From positions 186,001-250,000 of the forward strand of contig NZ_JAUDRZ010000008.1 of NCBI RefSeq assembly GCF_030380735.1: DNA of 64,000 bases, read 5' to 3'. This document shows, in pieces, positions 46,168 through 54,377 of the stretch. The stretch's first letter is position 1, and each line of letters opens with the position of its first letter. The notes beneath the pieces were generated by a model. That model saw only the letters and a list, made by a program, of their open reading frames with translations, ran no database searches and had not been told where the DNA came from. The translations under genes were made by a program, and so were the position numbers. Source of the stretch: Rhizobium sp. S152 (GTDB lineage Bacteria; Pseudomonadota; Alphaproteobacteria; Rhizobiales; Rhizobiaceae).

Positions 46168-46196
46168 CTTGCCATGTCCGAACAAGATGTTATAAC
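46168..46196 (+). promoter_or_regulatory. Sigma-70 type promoter of tRNA-Phe
   Basis: CTTGCC (46168-46173), a 17-bp spacer and TATAAC (46191-46196) match the rhizobial consensus CTTGAC-N17-CTATAT closely. The start point would be near 46203, about 60 nt before the mature tRNA. Confidence 0.72.
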
Positions 46197-46265
46197 CCCG
46201 CTCGCTTCCGGGGAAAACCAAACCCCAGCGGTTCTTCAAAGCAGGGACCGGGCCGAAGTCGGTAA

Positions 46266-46341
46266 GCCCAGATAGCTCAGTTGGTAGAGCAGCGGATTGA
46301 AAATCCGCGTGTCCGTGGTTCAAATCCGCGTCTGGGCACCA
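46266..46341 (+). tRNA. tRNA-Phe (GAA)
   Basis: A complete cloverleaf. The acceptor GCCCAGA pairs with TCTGGGC, with A as discriminator and an encoded CCA. The D-arm is AGCTCAGTTGGTAGAGCA. The anticodon stem is GCGGA/TCCGC with loop TTGAAAA, so the anticodon is GAA. The T-loop is GGTTCAAATCC. It is 76 nt with CCA and marks the edge between the conserved block and an accessory pocket. Confidence 0.97.
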
Positions 46342-46388
46342 CTCTTACTTAAATCAAAGCGGCAGATGTTTTTTCAGAGGTCATCCAG

Positions 46389-46979
46389 TTAGCTGTCCTC
46401 GTTCCAGCGGACTTCTAGGCGTCCACCGAGTACTATTGCTGCTCGCCCTATGGCCTTATAGTTGGGGTAGTCACTACGGTAGCCGCGGGTCTGGAAATAA
46501 CGCTTTGTTCCGGCTTCTTCATCCAGATCACGCATGGTCCATTTTATGTCATAGCAACGTCTTCTGCTTTGATCGAGCGAGAGTATGCCAGTAATCTTGT
46601 AAGGCTTTTTCGTTCGTCGATAGCCGTAGTATCGCGCGGCGGATTGAATTTTCTTCCATTCTACACCAGGAAAGGCCTCGCAGATTTCATCTCTATGTGC
46701 AGCGGGATATAATTTGCGTAATTGTTGCCGTGCTGCCCATTGCCAACTCTGTCGCGCCGGCACTAAGCCAAGCCTCTGACAACGAGTTTGTATTGCCTTC
46801 TTGGATCGAGTGTCCAGAATCTGGCATAGTGCAAAATAGTCAGGATAGAAGATCTGGCAGATCTTGTCTTCGTCGCTACTCCAAATTTTATGCCCGCTGA
46901 TAGTGAAGCCTGAACGTAACAGCCTTAATCGCGCGCGTTCAGCTGATGCTACATTCTTTGCCAAGTATGCCAGATCCAT
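46389..46979 (-). CDS. Hypothetical DNA-binding protein with two Myb/SANT-like repeats
   Basis: A 196-residue basic protein. Residues 33-72 (KIWSSDEDKICQIF then DTRSKKAIQTRCQRLGL) and 79-121 (WQWAARQQLRKLYP then FPGVEWKKIQSAARYYGYRR) each read like a Myb/SANT helix-turn-helix. Each has a leading aromatic, an acidic first helix and a recognition helix of R/K-x-I-x-x-R/A form. The C-terminal 70 residues are basic and unrecognised. Base composition is less GC-rich than the flanks. It lies directly after tRNA-Phe on the opposite strand, a common landing site for mobile DNA. Such tandem repeats occur in phage and island proteins. Function is inferred only from the fold pattern. Confidence 0.7.
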   Translation of the reverse strand: MDLAYLAKNVASAERARLRLLRSGFTISGHKIWSSDEDKICQIFYPDYFALCQILDTRSKKAIQTRCQRLGLVPARQSWQWAARQQLRKLYPAAHRDEICEAFPGVEWKKIQSAARYYGYRRTKKPYKITGILSLDQSRRRCYDIKWTMRDLDEEAGTKRYFQTRGYRSDYPNYKAIGRAAIVLGGRLEVRWNEDS

Positions 46980-47005
46980 CGCTGGTCCCCATCGTATGGT
47001 GGCTT

Positions 47006-47224
47006 CTATGGCTTTTTCACACTCATAACGCGGTAGGAATTGAAGGTGCCGGCCTTGTCGGTAAAAACGTCAACGAGCGGTTTGGGCAAACCGTTTAGTT
47101 CTCGAAGTTTATAGGCAAGTTCTGCAAACTCTAGCCTGAGCCTATCAATCTCCTGCATGCGCACCTCAAAGATGCGTGCTTCAATTTCTGCTTTCTGGCG
47201 GAGAAGATCATCTAGTTCGGACAT
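47006..47224 (-). CDS. Short coiled-coil hypothetical protein
   Basis: A 72-residue protein. The first 45 residues (MSELDDLLRQKAEIEARIFE, then DRLRLEFAELAYKLRELNG) form a strong amphipathic coiled coil, like the dimerisation part of an H-NS/MvaT-type protein. There is no following DNA-binding domain; the tail is KPLVDVFTDKAGTFNSYRVM. GGAG precedes the ATG at 47224. The frame extends to 47392 upstream but without a ribosome binding site. It lies on the same strand as the Myb/SANT-like gene, 26 bp before it, and is divergent from brnT. Confidence 0.6.
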   Translation of the reverse strand: MSELDDLLRQKAEIEARIFEVRMQEIDRLRLEFAELAYKLRELNGLPKPLVDVFTDKAGTFNSYRVMSVKKP

Positions 47225-47411
47225 TGACGAAGCTCCAATATCGTGTTGCTTTGATTTTGCTGAGAAGTGGCAGCGCGAAGCGCGAAGAACTTTGCTCATG
47301 AATGTCTCTAGGGGTGTTTCTTTGCATTTGTGTGAAGTCATTGTTTGCGGAAACTGTGCTCTTTCCGAATGATGTTCCGCTTGATATCTCAATTAATTGT
47401 AGTTACATTAA

Positions 47412-47699
47412 ATGACGAAAATCGTCTGGGATGAACACAAGCGGCAAGCCAATCTAGAAAAGCACGGTTTTGACTTTGCTGATGTCAGCGATCTCGATTG
47501 GGCGACCGCGCTCATCGAGGAAGGCGGCTTGGACGCCCTGGGCAAGAGGCGGCTGAAAGCAATTGGCTATTTCCACGATGGAACGGCGGCTGTAACTTTC
47601 ATGACTCTCGGAACGGAAGCTGTCTCGATCATCAGCTTTCGGCCTGCGAGCGCCAAAGAGAGAAAGAGACTTTCATGGCCCCAAAGACAGAGAGAGTGA
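47412..47699 (+). CDS. brnT: BrnT family type II toxin
   Basis: A 95-residue protein with the BrnT pattern: IVWDEHKRQANLEKHGFDFADVSDL at the start, then LGKRRLKAIGYFHDG and a closing ISFRPASAKERKR. BrnT folds like RelE-type ribonucleases and blocks translation when unbound. The BrnA gene begins inside its 3' end with a 25-bp overlap, the normal order for this system. A CAATTAATTG palindrome at 47390-47399 lies just before the start and may be part of the autoregulatory site. Confidence 0.92.
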   Translation: MTKIVWDEHKRQANLEKHGFDFADVSDLDWATALIEEGGLDALGKRRLKAIGYFHDGTAAVTFMTLGTEAVSIISFRPASAKERKRLSWPQRQRE

Positions 47700-47992
47700 A
47701 GACGTTCGAGCCGGGCCGAGGCTATACCAAAGACGACTGGGACGCTGTCGACTTTCCGGAGCTGACAGATGATGAACTCGCACGCATGCGTCCCGCGAGC
47801 GAAGTGCTGCCGCCTGATTTTTTCAAGGCCATGGATGAGCATCGCAGGTCGCGCGGACGTCCACCACTGGAACATCCGAAGAAACAGATCACCCTGCGGT
47901 TGGACGAAGATGTTGTCGCCAAGTTTCGCGCGGGCGGCAAAGGTTGGCAGGCTCGAATGAACGAGGCTTTGCGAAAAGCCGCGGGTATCTAG
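47675..47992 (+). CDS. brnA: BrnA family antitoxin
   Basis: A 105-residue antitoxin. The N-terminal half is acidic (DDWDAVDFPELTDDELARM), the toxin-binding part. The C-terminal half is a ribbon-helix-helix DNA-binding domain (KKQITLRLDEDVVAKFRAGGKGWQARMNEALRKA). It should neutralise BrnT and repress the operon. AAAGAGA and related purine runs serve as ribosome binding site, inside brnT. Confidence 0.93.
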   Translation: MAPKTERVKTFEPGRGYTKDDWDAVDFPELTDDELARMRPASEVLPPDFFKAMDEHRRSRGRPPLEHPKKQITLRLDEDVVAKFRAGGKGWQARMNEALRKAAGI

Positions 47993-48046
47993 AAGTTCGG
48001 GAAGGGCACTCAGGCTACGTGGTCAATTGCCAACCAACGCTCGGTC

Positions 48047-48280
48047 TCAAGCCATCTTCCGCAACACATCCAATAGCGTCTGCGCGTCATCGTTGGCTCC
48101 AAGCGTCCGCAGGCGGTCTTCCGCGAGGTTCATGATCGCGTCGACGGTCTCGCGCTCGCCCCAGCCGGCCTTTCCGGCGGCGTCGAGGAGATCATGGAAT
48201 GCGAATTGCAGTGCGTCCTGGCAGCGGACGTCCCGGTCGGGATCGTCGCTGGCGACGAATGGCCTGTAGATGTCTCTCAT
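48047..48280 (-). CDS. Small hypothetical protein, 77 residues
   Basis: A soluble helical protein starting MRDIYRPFVASDDPDRDVRC, then DALQFAFHDLLDAAGKAGWGERETVDAIMNLAEDRL. There is a strong GGAGG ribosome binding site 8 bases before the ATG at 48280. The profile is like small phage- or plasmid-borne proteins, but no named family was recognised. It faces the brnTA operon and lies in the same pocket of small genes. Confidence 0.65.
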   Translation of the reverse strand: MRDIYRPFVASDDPDRDVRCQDALQFAFHDLLDAAGKAGWGERETVDAIMNLAEDRLRTLGANDDAQTLLDVLRKMA

Positions 48281-48433
48281 CTCATTCCTCCGCGTGACCT
48301 GCACGCGCCAAGTCTAGTCGATTGCAGTTTAAGAAAGTGCTGATGAAGCGTGGCGGCTTTAGGGACGCGTGAGCCCATTCTTTATTTTATTCGGAAGTGC
48401 TAATGCTGTTGGCGTCAACGGAGGGGACATCCA

Positions 48434-48841
48434 ATGCCACGCATCTCGAAACTGTACTTCAAGACGGCGATCATCTTCCTGATCGTCGGGATTGGCATGG
48501 GCCTGAACATGGCGATCTCGCAGGATCACAGCGTCATCGGCGCGCATGCGCATTGCAATCTTCTGGGTTGGGTGACGATGGCCATCTTCGGCGGCTATCA
48601 CGCTCTCAATCCGCGAAAGGCGGAAAAGCGCATCGCCTTTATCCAGTATTACGTCTACACGGCAGGCGTGACGCTGATGGTACCGGCGCTCTATCTCATG
48701 CTGCTCGGCAACATGGCGATGGAGCCGATCGTGGCCGCCGCCTCGCTCATCACCTTCGCCGGCGTTCTCATCTTTGCCTTCATCATTTTCTCGGGCGAAG
48801 ACGTTTCGGTGGCGTCGCCGCGCAATCCAGTTGTCAACTGA
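48434..48841 (+). CDS. Four-helix membrane protein resembling a heme-copper oxidase subunit I fragment
   Basis: A 135-residue protein with four predicted membrane helices. The segment GAHAHCNLLGWVTMAIFGGYHAL, with a His-x-His pair and a later helix histidine, recalls the heme-ligand helices of cytochrome oxidase or NnrS-type proteins. Families with this look are often annotated as cytochrome c oxidase-like, but the chain is far too short for an oxidase subunit. It stands alone with a weak ribosome binding site. Heme binding is a guess from the histidines. Confidence 0.7.
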   Translation: MPRISKLYFKTAIIFLIVGIGMGLNMAISQDHSVIGAHAHCNLLGWVTMAIFGGYHALNPRKAEKRIAFIQYYVYTAGVTLMVPALYLMLLGNMAMEPIVAAASLITFAGVLIFAFIIFSGEDVSVASPRNPVVN

Positions 48842-48920
48842 CCATCGGTCGGTTTGCGTTTGAAGGTTTTCTTGTCCTGCGTGGGCGGTGCCTGTGCTCA
48901 TGTCGAAGCGCGTGTTGCGT

Positions 48921-49127
48921 TCAGTGAACGATCTGGATGCGGATTCGCTCTTTCTCCGCGTAAGTATGGCATTCGTCGGCGATATCGCCGACGAAGATTA
49001 CATCGCCATCGGAATCGAACAGACCCCAGCACGCTTCGTCGTCCACATAGACTTTCCTGACATAGCCGAAGGGCTCGGCACTCAGATATACATTGGGCGC
49101 AACGGCAACAGTCGAATGTTCTCGCAT
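48921..49127 (-). CDS. Small acidic hypothetical protein, 68 residues
   Basis: A soluble beta-rich protein: VAVAPNVYLSAEPFGYVRKVYVDDEACWGLFDSDGDVI is typical in style of small rhizobial DUF proteins. TTGGAGC lies about 5 bases before the ATG at 49127. The opposite strand is also open across this stretch, but its product looks like a mirror of this one. No family was assigned. Confidence 0.55.
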   Translation of the reverse strand: MREHSTVAVAPNVYLSAEPFGYVRKVYVDDEACWGLFDSDGDVIFVGDIADECHTYAEKERIRIQIVH

Positions 49128-49352
49128 GGAATGCTCCAATGAGTCGTTTCTGTTTTAGTGCACGTGCATATTGCCTGCGGATGCTGGCGCGGAGCTATCC
49201 TCAGAAATGGGCGGTCCAAACTGGGGTTGACGGGAAGACGATCTCGGGCAGGCGAGTCGCGGTGGATTTCCCGGCCACGACCTTCCGGCGCATTGCCGTC
49301 GGCGCACGGAGCGCTTATCTGAAGGCAATCATTTTGATCAAAGGATTTCCCC

Positions 49353-49781
49353 ATGGCCGATCTCAAGGCTCGTACCCGCCCCGTTGGCGCAACCGCCGTA
49401 CTTGGGCGCACCGGTTTCCCGCACGTAACCTCAGCCACCAAGGGCGAGCTTGATATCGTCACCTCGCCGTCGCAGCCGGGCTTCAATCCGCTGGATCTGC
49501 TCTACGCCTCGCTGTCGGCCTGCCTGGTGTTGAGCGCGCGGATGGCCGCGAGCCAGATGGGCGTGCTCGACAAGATCGCCGACATCACCGCCGACGTCAC
49601 TGGTGTGAAGGCGACGGAAGGATTGTCCCGCGTCGAGACCTTCAATATTGTCTTCTCGATCAAAGGCGATATCGACGAAGAAACCCGCCATAAGATCATT
49701 CATGCCGCCGAGGACGAGATCTGCACGGTCAGCAACACCATTCGCGGCAACCCGTCCTTTTCGACGACGATCGCGGAGTGA
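49353..49781 (+). CDS. OsmC/Ohr family peroxiredoxin-like protein
   Basis: A 142-residue OsmC-fold protein. The two redox cysteines are Cys57 in YASLSACLVLSARM and Cys124 in DEICTVSNTI. Members reduce organic hydroperoxides with lipoyl or thiol partners. The gene stands alone, with 210 bp of open region upstream that shows nothing specific. Confidence 0.9.
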   Translation: MADLKARTRPVGATAVLGRTGFPHVTSATKGELDIVTSPSQPGFNPLDLLYASLSACLVLSARMAASQMGVLDKIADITADVTGVKATEGLSRVETFNIVFSIKGDIDEETRHKIIHAAEDEICTVSNTIRGNPSFSTTIAE

Positions 49782-49928
49782 TCCGGGCGCGGCCGGCCGG
49801 CAGGCGGGAATAAGAGGTTCTTGCCTGCTTTTGTCGCGCACCGGCTATCTCGCGAAGCGGGCTTCTGCTAATCGGCTGGTCAGATCGCGCCGCCTGAAGC
49901 AATGGGCGGCGCAGAAAGCACCGAGTTC

Positions 49929-50828
49929 ATGTCGCAGCCCGCCTCCACCGTCTCGCAATCCGCTCCGTCAGGCAATCGCATCGCTCTTGCGGCGCTGATC
50001 CTCGGAGGTGCCGCTATCGGCGGTTCGCCGATTTTCGTCCGCCTTTCCGAGGTTGGTCCGATGGCCACCGCCTTCTGGCGCGTGGCGCTGGCGCTAATCC
50101 CGATCTTCATCTTCTCGATCATCAAGCGCAAGAGTGCAGGCCCGGCACCGAGCACCCTGGCCGACTACGCCCTGCTGATCCTCCCGGGCGCCATCCTCGC
50201 CCTGGACCTTGCTGCCTGGCATCTGTCGATCACCATGACCTCGGTTGCCAATGCGACCCTGCTCGCCAACCTCGCTCCCGTCTTCGTTGCCCTGATCGGC
50301 GTCGCCTTTCTTGGGGCGTCGGTCACCCGCATCTTCACGGCGGGTCTGGTGCTGGCGCTCGTCGGTGTCGTGATCCTGAAGGGCGGTCCGGCGGCGCTCG
50401 GCAATGGCGATCTCAGGGGCGATGCCGTCGCGATCGTCGCAGCGGTGTTCTATGCGGGCTATATCCTGGCGATCGGCCAGCTGCGCAGCCGCTTCGATAC
50501 GCTTCGGATCATGCTATGGAGCACGGCATCGGCCGCCGTCTGCATCTTTCCGCTGGCTTTCTTCTTCGAAGGTAACCTGTTGCCGGCAAGCGTCTACGGA
50601 TGGTCGATCGTTTTCGGTCTCGCCTTCATCAGCCATGCCGGCGGGCAGGTGGCGATTGCCTATGCGCTCGCCTATCTGCCAGCCGCCTTCTCGTCGCTGA
50701 CGCTGCTCCTGCAGCCCGTCGTCGCGGCAATCCTCGCGTGGGTCCTCCTGAACGAACCCCTTGGGCCGATGCAGGCCATCGGCGGCCTAGTGGTGCTCGC
50801 CGGGATCGCAATCGCCCGGCGAGGCTGA
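49929..50828 (+). CDS. EamA/DMT family transporter
   Basis: A 299-residue membrane protein with ten helices arranged as two EamA repeats. The second repeat ends in the typical SSLTLLLQPVVAAILAWVLLNEPLGPMQAIGGLVVLAGI. Members export amino acids or other small metabolites, substrate unknown. The ATG at 49929 gives the plain N-terminus MSQPAS; an in-frame ATG at 49902 would add nine residues, and neither has a clear ribosome binding site. The gene converges on the polysaccharide gene with 6 bp between the stops. Confidence 0.9.
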   Translation: MSQPASTVSQSAPSGNRIALAALILGGAAIGGSPIFVRLSEVGPMATAFWRVALALIPIFIFSIIKRKSAGPAPSTLADYALLILPGAILALDLAAWHLSITMTSVANATLLANLAPVFVALIGVAFLGASVTRIFTAGLVLALVGVVILKGGPAALGNGDLRGDAVAIVAAVFYAGYILAIGQLRSRFDTLRIMLWSTASAAVCIFPLAFFFEGNLLPASVYGWSIVFGLAFISHAGGQVAIAYALAYLPAAFSSLTLLLQPVVAAILAWVLLNEPLGPMQAIGGLVVLAGIAIARRG

Positions 50829-50834
50829 TTTCAA

Positions 50835-51854
50835 TCAGGCAACGGCCGCATGGCCGACGCGGCGCGCATCGAGAATGGCGAGCGCCTCGTCCACGGTCGC
50901 GGCCAGCTGCGCCTTGTCCGTGTTGCAGGTGTTCCACGCCTCGATGAAGCTGCTGGTCTTGCCGTAGCTGTTGTCGAGCACGCAATGGTCGGCGCCGATC
51001 AGCAGGCACATGATGTGGCCATGCATGCGGTCGGTGATCACCTGCTTGGCCGAGCCGAGCAGTGCCACGCCGCGGTCGAAGCGCTGCTGGGCGCGCTCGC
51101 GATAGGCGAGCTCGGTCATTTTCGCGCGGCCACCGATGCGGCCGCTGAGCAGGCCCTTCAGAATGGCCGCATGCTTGGTCTGGCGCTGGAAGTCCGCGGG
51201 CTCGTCCGGCCAGTCGGACTTCACCGTGCCGGAGCGCATCGTCGCCGCCGTCAGGTCCTGAGCGCCGCCCACTTCCTGGTCTTCGCGGAGATTGAGTAGC
51301 AACTCGTGCTGTGGCGCTGGCTTGGTGACAGGGCCGATGCAGAATGCCATGTCGGGGCACATGCGCACTTCGCACTGGAACCAGCGCTGCGCGAAGGCGA
51401 GGCTCTTCTTGTCGCGCACGAGCAACGTGAAATTGCCATGCCGCTCGATCGCGCGCGCCGTGCTATCGACGTTTTCCTGGTCCTTGAAATGGATCGTCTG
51501 CGGAAGCTGCACGATCGGACGTCCCTTGTGCCGGTCGAGCATGCCTTCGCGGAACTGCCGGTAACCGGCCCAGATGTCGCCGAAGTTGCCGCCGCCATGC
51601 AGGAAGATGCGCCCGTCGCCGATGGCACCGAGCATCCGCTCCTCGCTATAGGTCGGAATCTCGGTCACATAGTTCGGACGCGACCGCTTGCCGTCGAAAT
51701 AGGCGAGTTCGCCGAGCCAGATAGCGCTGTCGCCGATATTGTAGTGGTTCGGGAAGTCCAGCAGCGCGTAGCGCTCGGATGGGTCGAACAGATCGGAAAG
51801 GCAATTGGCGATCAGGCCCTGAAGGCGGCTGATGATCGTAATATTGGATTCCAT
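50835..51854 (-). CDS. Polysaccharide pyruvyl transferase family protein
   Basis: A 339-residue protein with the family pattern: YALLDFPNHYNIGDSAIWLGELAYF, RIFLHGGGNFGDIWAGYRQFRE, and VITDRMHGHIMCLLIGADH near the C-terminus, with the His of the RMHGH motif. Enzymes of this family add pyruvate ketals to sugars of exopolysaccharides, using phosphoenolpyruvate. AAGGAG lies about 7 bases before the ATG. It is last in a minus-strand set after a glycosyltransferase and a flippase, so the three probably build one surface polymer. Confidence 0.9.
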   Translation of the reverse strand: MESNITIISRLQGLIANCLSDLFDPSERYALLDFPNHYNIGDSAIWLGELAYFDGKRSRPNYVTEIPTYSEERMLGAIGDGRIFLHGGGNFGDIWAGYRQFREGMLDRHKGRPIVQLPQTIHFKDQENVDSTARAIERHGNFTLLVRDKKSLAFAQRWFQCEVRMCPDMAFCIGPVTKPAPQHELLLNLREDQEVGGAQDLTAATMRSGTVKSDWPDEPADFQRQTKHAAILKGLLSGRIGGRAKMTELAYRERAQQRFDRGVALLGSAKQVITDRMHGHIMCLLIGADHCVLDNSYGKTSSFIEAWNTCNTDKAQLAATVDEALAILDARRVGHAAVA

Positions 51855-51904
51855 GAAAGGCTCCTTGTTTCAGGGACAAGAGGTCCGGATGAGAGGATGC
51901 GGCG

Positions 51905-53395
51905 TCATGCCTGCGCCCGCTTGCGTAGCGGATTGAGCGACATGGCGAGCGCGATGTAGGGGCGAATGGCGGACCGGCCGAAGACCGGCAGGAAGGCGAG
52001 ATAGATCACGGCGCCGAGGCCGATGCTGACGCCGAGCGCGAGCCAGCGGTTATGGATGTGCTCGACGATCACGGGATGGGCGAACCAGACGCAGACAGCC
52101 ATCAGCACCGAGCCGCAGAAGGGCAGGGCGACAGCCTTCAGCGTGCTCTTGGCATCGATGCCGGCAAAGCGCGCCAGCACATACTGCTGGTACGGCATGG
52201 TGAGCCAGGCGCGGATCGTGTAGCCGGCCGCAACGGCGACCACGCCATAGGGCACCAGCAGCCAGGTCAGGATCAGCGTGGTGACGAGCTGGAGTGCCGC
52301 GACCGAGAGCACCGATTCCGCCTTGTTGACGGCCGAGAGCGCCGAGGACGCGAAGAAGTTCATCACGAAAGGCACGGCCATCAACACCAATACCGTCGCG
52401 ATATCGCCGGCATTGCCCCACTTGTCGCCGAACAGCATGGCGATCATGTCGGTGGAAAGCGCGCCGAAGCCGAGCAGCAGCGGGATCGCGCCAAGCGCAG
52501 CCGCGCCGACTATCTTGTTGTAGGCATTGCGGAAGGCGACGCGGTCGTTCTGCAGGCGCGACAGCGTAATTAGCGAGACGCTGCCGATCGGCGCGAGAAC
52601 GGCCTGTCCGATCAGCTCGATCAGCCGCCAGGCGATACGGTAGCGACCGACTTCAACCGGCCCGTACCAGCGCGAAATGAAGATGTCCTGCACGCGGGCA
52701 AGCAGCATCCACATCAGCTGCGTGACGACGAGGCTGACGCTGAACAGGAAAACCGAACGGAACATCGGCACGTTGAAGCGGAACTTCGGCATCCAGGGGT
52801 AGGAGAACCAGCCAAGCAGCACGGTGACGATGGCGTTAACCGCGGTCTGCGCCACCAGCGCCCACACGCCCCACCCCATGAAGGCGCAGGCGACCGCCGT
52901 GATGCCGGAAAGCAGGCTTGCCGCGATTGCCTGTCCGGCGAGGCTCTTGTGGCCGAAGTCGCGGGCAAGGCGGGCGTTATGGATAACGGCGAGCGAGGAA
53001 ATCGGCAGCAACGGCGCCAGCCAGCGCAGGATGTTGGCAACGGCCGGATCGCGAACGAGGTCGCCGTAATAGGGCGCAAAGACGAAGACCAGGCCGGCCA
53101 CGATGGCGCTGAAAGCGATCGTCGCCCAGAAGGCGGTATCGGCAAGCTCTTCGTCGAGTTCGAGCTGCCGGGTCACGGCATCACCCAATCCGGCATAGGC
53201 GAGCACGCGGCCGATCTCCACCAAAAGGCTTGCCAGCGCGAAGGTGCCGAAATCGCCAGGCCCGAGGATGCGCGCGAGGATGACGAAGATCACGAAGGTG
53301 GCAATCGTGCTCCAGGCGACGCGGATCACCGACCAGAGGACGGACAGCGCGGTTTTTTTCTTCAGGTCGGCGTGGGCAATTGCCGTATCGGGCAT
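51905..53395 (-). CDS. Lipopolysaccharide/exopolysaccharide flippase (Wzx/MATE-like)
   Basis: A 496-residue membrane protein with 12-14 helices of the polysaccharide transporter (MOP) superfamily. The start ALSVLWSVIRVAWSTIATFVIFVILARILGPGDFGTFALA is typical of ExoT/Wzx-type flippases. It would move undecaprenyl-linked oligosaccharides across the inner membrane. It sits 50 bp upstream of the pyruvyl transferase and 64 bp downstream of the glycosyltransferase on the same strand. No good ribosome binding site is seen at the ATG. Confidence 0.9.
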   Translation of the reverse strand: MPDTAIAHADLKKKTALSVLWSVIRVAWSTIATFVIFVILARILGPGDFGTFALASLLVEIGRVLAYAGLGDAVTRQLELDEELADTAFWATIAFSAIVAGLVFVFAPYYGDLVRDPAVANILRWLAPLLPISSLAVIHNARLARDFGHKSLAGQAIAASLLSGITAVACAFMGWGVWALVAQTAVNAIVTVLLGWFSYPWMPKFRFNVPMFRSVFLFSVSLVVTQLMWMLLARVQDIFISRWYGPVEVGRYRIAWRLIELIGQAVLAPIGSVSLITLSRLQNDRVAFRNAYNKIVGAAALGAIPLLLGFGALSTDMIAMLFGDKWGNAGDIATVLVLMAVPFVMNFFASSALSAVNKAESVLSVAALQLVTTLILTWLLVPYGVVAVAAGYTIRAWLTMPYQQYVLARFAGIDAKSTLKAVALPFCGSVLMAVCVWFAHPVIVEHIHNRWLALGVSIGLGAVIYLAFLPVFGRSAIRPYIALAMSLNPLRKRAQA

Positions 53396-53459
53396 TCAGT
53401 ATCCAATCGACTGTGCGCGCGCAGGGCTGCGCGTTCGTTCAGGTGGTGGTGCAGAACGC

Positions 53460-54377
53460 TTAAGCTGTGTGTTCCGTCTTCGGGCCGCGCCAATAGGCGA
53501 GCATCCCCACTAGGTTGTCGCGCAGCTGGCTGCGGTAGGTCAGTCCCAGGTCGTCGCTGAGCTTGCGGCGGCCCATCGCTTCCATGATGGCCTGCCGGAT
53601 ATCCCAGCGTAGCATGCCGCGCATGTTGGAACGGCGGTCGAACAGGTACTTCGCGTAAAGCGCGCCGTTGCCGAAGGCGTAGCCGCTCTGAAGTTTCTTC
53701 ACGTCGGCGATCTCGCGCCGTCCATGAAAGTGCTTAACAGCAAACTCTGGCAGATATTCGACACGCACGCCGGCATTGAAGGTCCGGTGCACATAGTCGG
53801 TATCTTCGCCTGAACGGAAGGTGGCGCCGGCACCGAAGCGGGTGTCGAACAGCCCGACCTTGTCGATCAACCCATGCGGAAACGCCATGTTGGCGCCGTG
53901 GATGAAGCCGCCGGCATGCAGGTCGCTGGTCAGCACCGCCGGCTCGAGTTCCGGCTTGATGGTGATAGGCAGGTCGCGCGCGTCCCCAAGCTCGATGCGT
54001 CCGCCGCGCATCACCATCTCGGTGTCGCTGGCGAAGAGCGCGGCGAGCGTTGCGAAGTAATCCGGGAAGATCTCGCAATCGTCGTCCGTGAAGGCGAGCA
54101 CGCGGCCGCGGGCGGCCCTCATGCCTGTGTTGCGGGCAACGGCGAGGCCGGGCCGGCCTTCGAAAATCAGGTTGGTCTGGATCGGCGCCGTCAGCGCCCA
54201 TGTGCTGACGATCTCGGAGGTGTCGTCGGTGGAACCATTGTCCACGAAGACGAGTTCCAGTCGCAGATAGGCCGCGTGGCTGGCGGCAACCGAGACGGCA
54301 TCCAGGCAGTTCTTCAGTCCATAGGCCCGATTTCTCGACGAGATGATCAGGCTGATGTCCACGGGCCGAGGAGGCAT
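53460..54377 (-). CDS. Family 2 glycosyltransferase
   Basis: A 305-residue GT-A fold enzyme. Motifs are ISLIISSRNRAYGLKNCLDAV, VFVDNGSTDDTSEIV, and the metal-binding DxD-like VLAFTDDDCEIF. Later SGEDTDYVHRTFNAGVRVEYLPE, with the catalytic-base region, and a VKHFHGRR segment follow. It transfers a sugar from a nucleotide donor; donor and acceptor are unknown. AAGGGGA lies 6 bases before the ATG. It is first of the three polysaccharide genes, next to an AT-rich gap. Confidence 0.9.
   Translation of the reverse strand: MPPRPVDISLIISSRNRAYGLKNCLDAVSVAASHAAYLRLELVFVDNGSTDDTSEIVSTWALTAPIQTNLIFEGRPGLAVARNTGMRAARGRVLAFTDDDCEIFPDYFATLAALFASDTEMVMRGGRIELGDARDLPITIKPELEPAVLTSDLHAGGFIHGANMAFPHGLIDKVGLFDTRFGAGATFRSGEDTDYVHRTFNAGVRVEYLPEFAVKHFHGRREIADVKKLQSGYAFGNGALYAKYLFDRRSNMRGMLRWDIRQAIMEAMGRRKLSDDLGLTYRSQLRDNLVGMLAYWRGPKTEHTA

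Noticed and set aside
46342..48360. Attachment-site repeat of the tRNA-Phe 3' end
   Set aside because: No second copy of the tRNA 3' end was found downstream, and no integrase gene is present.
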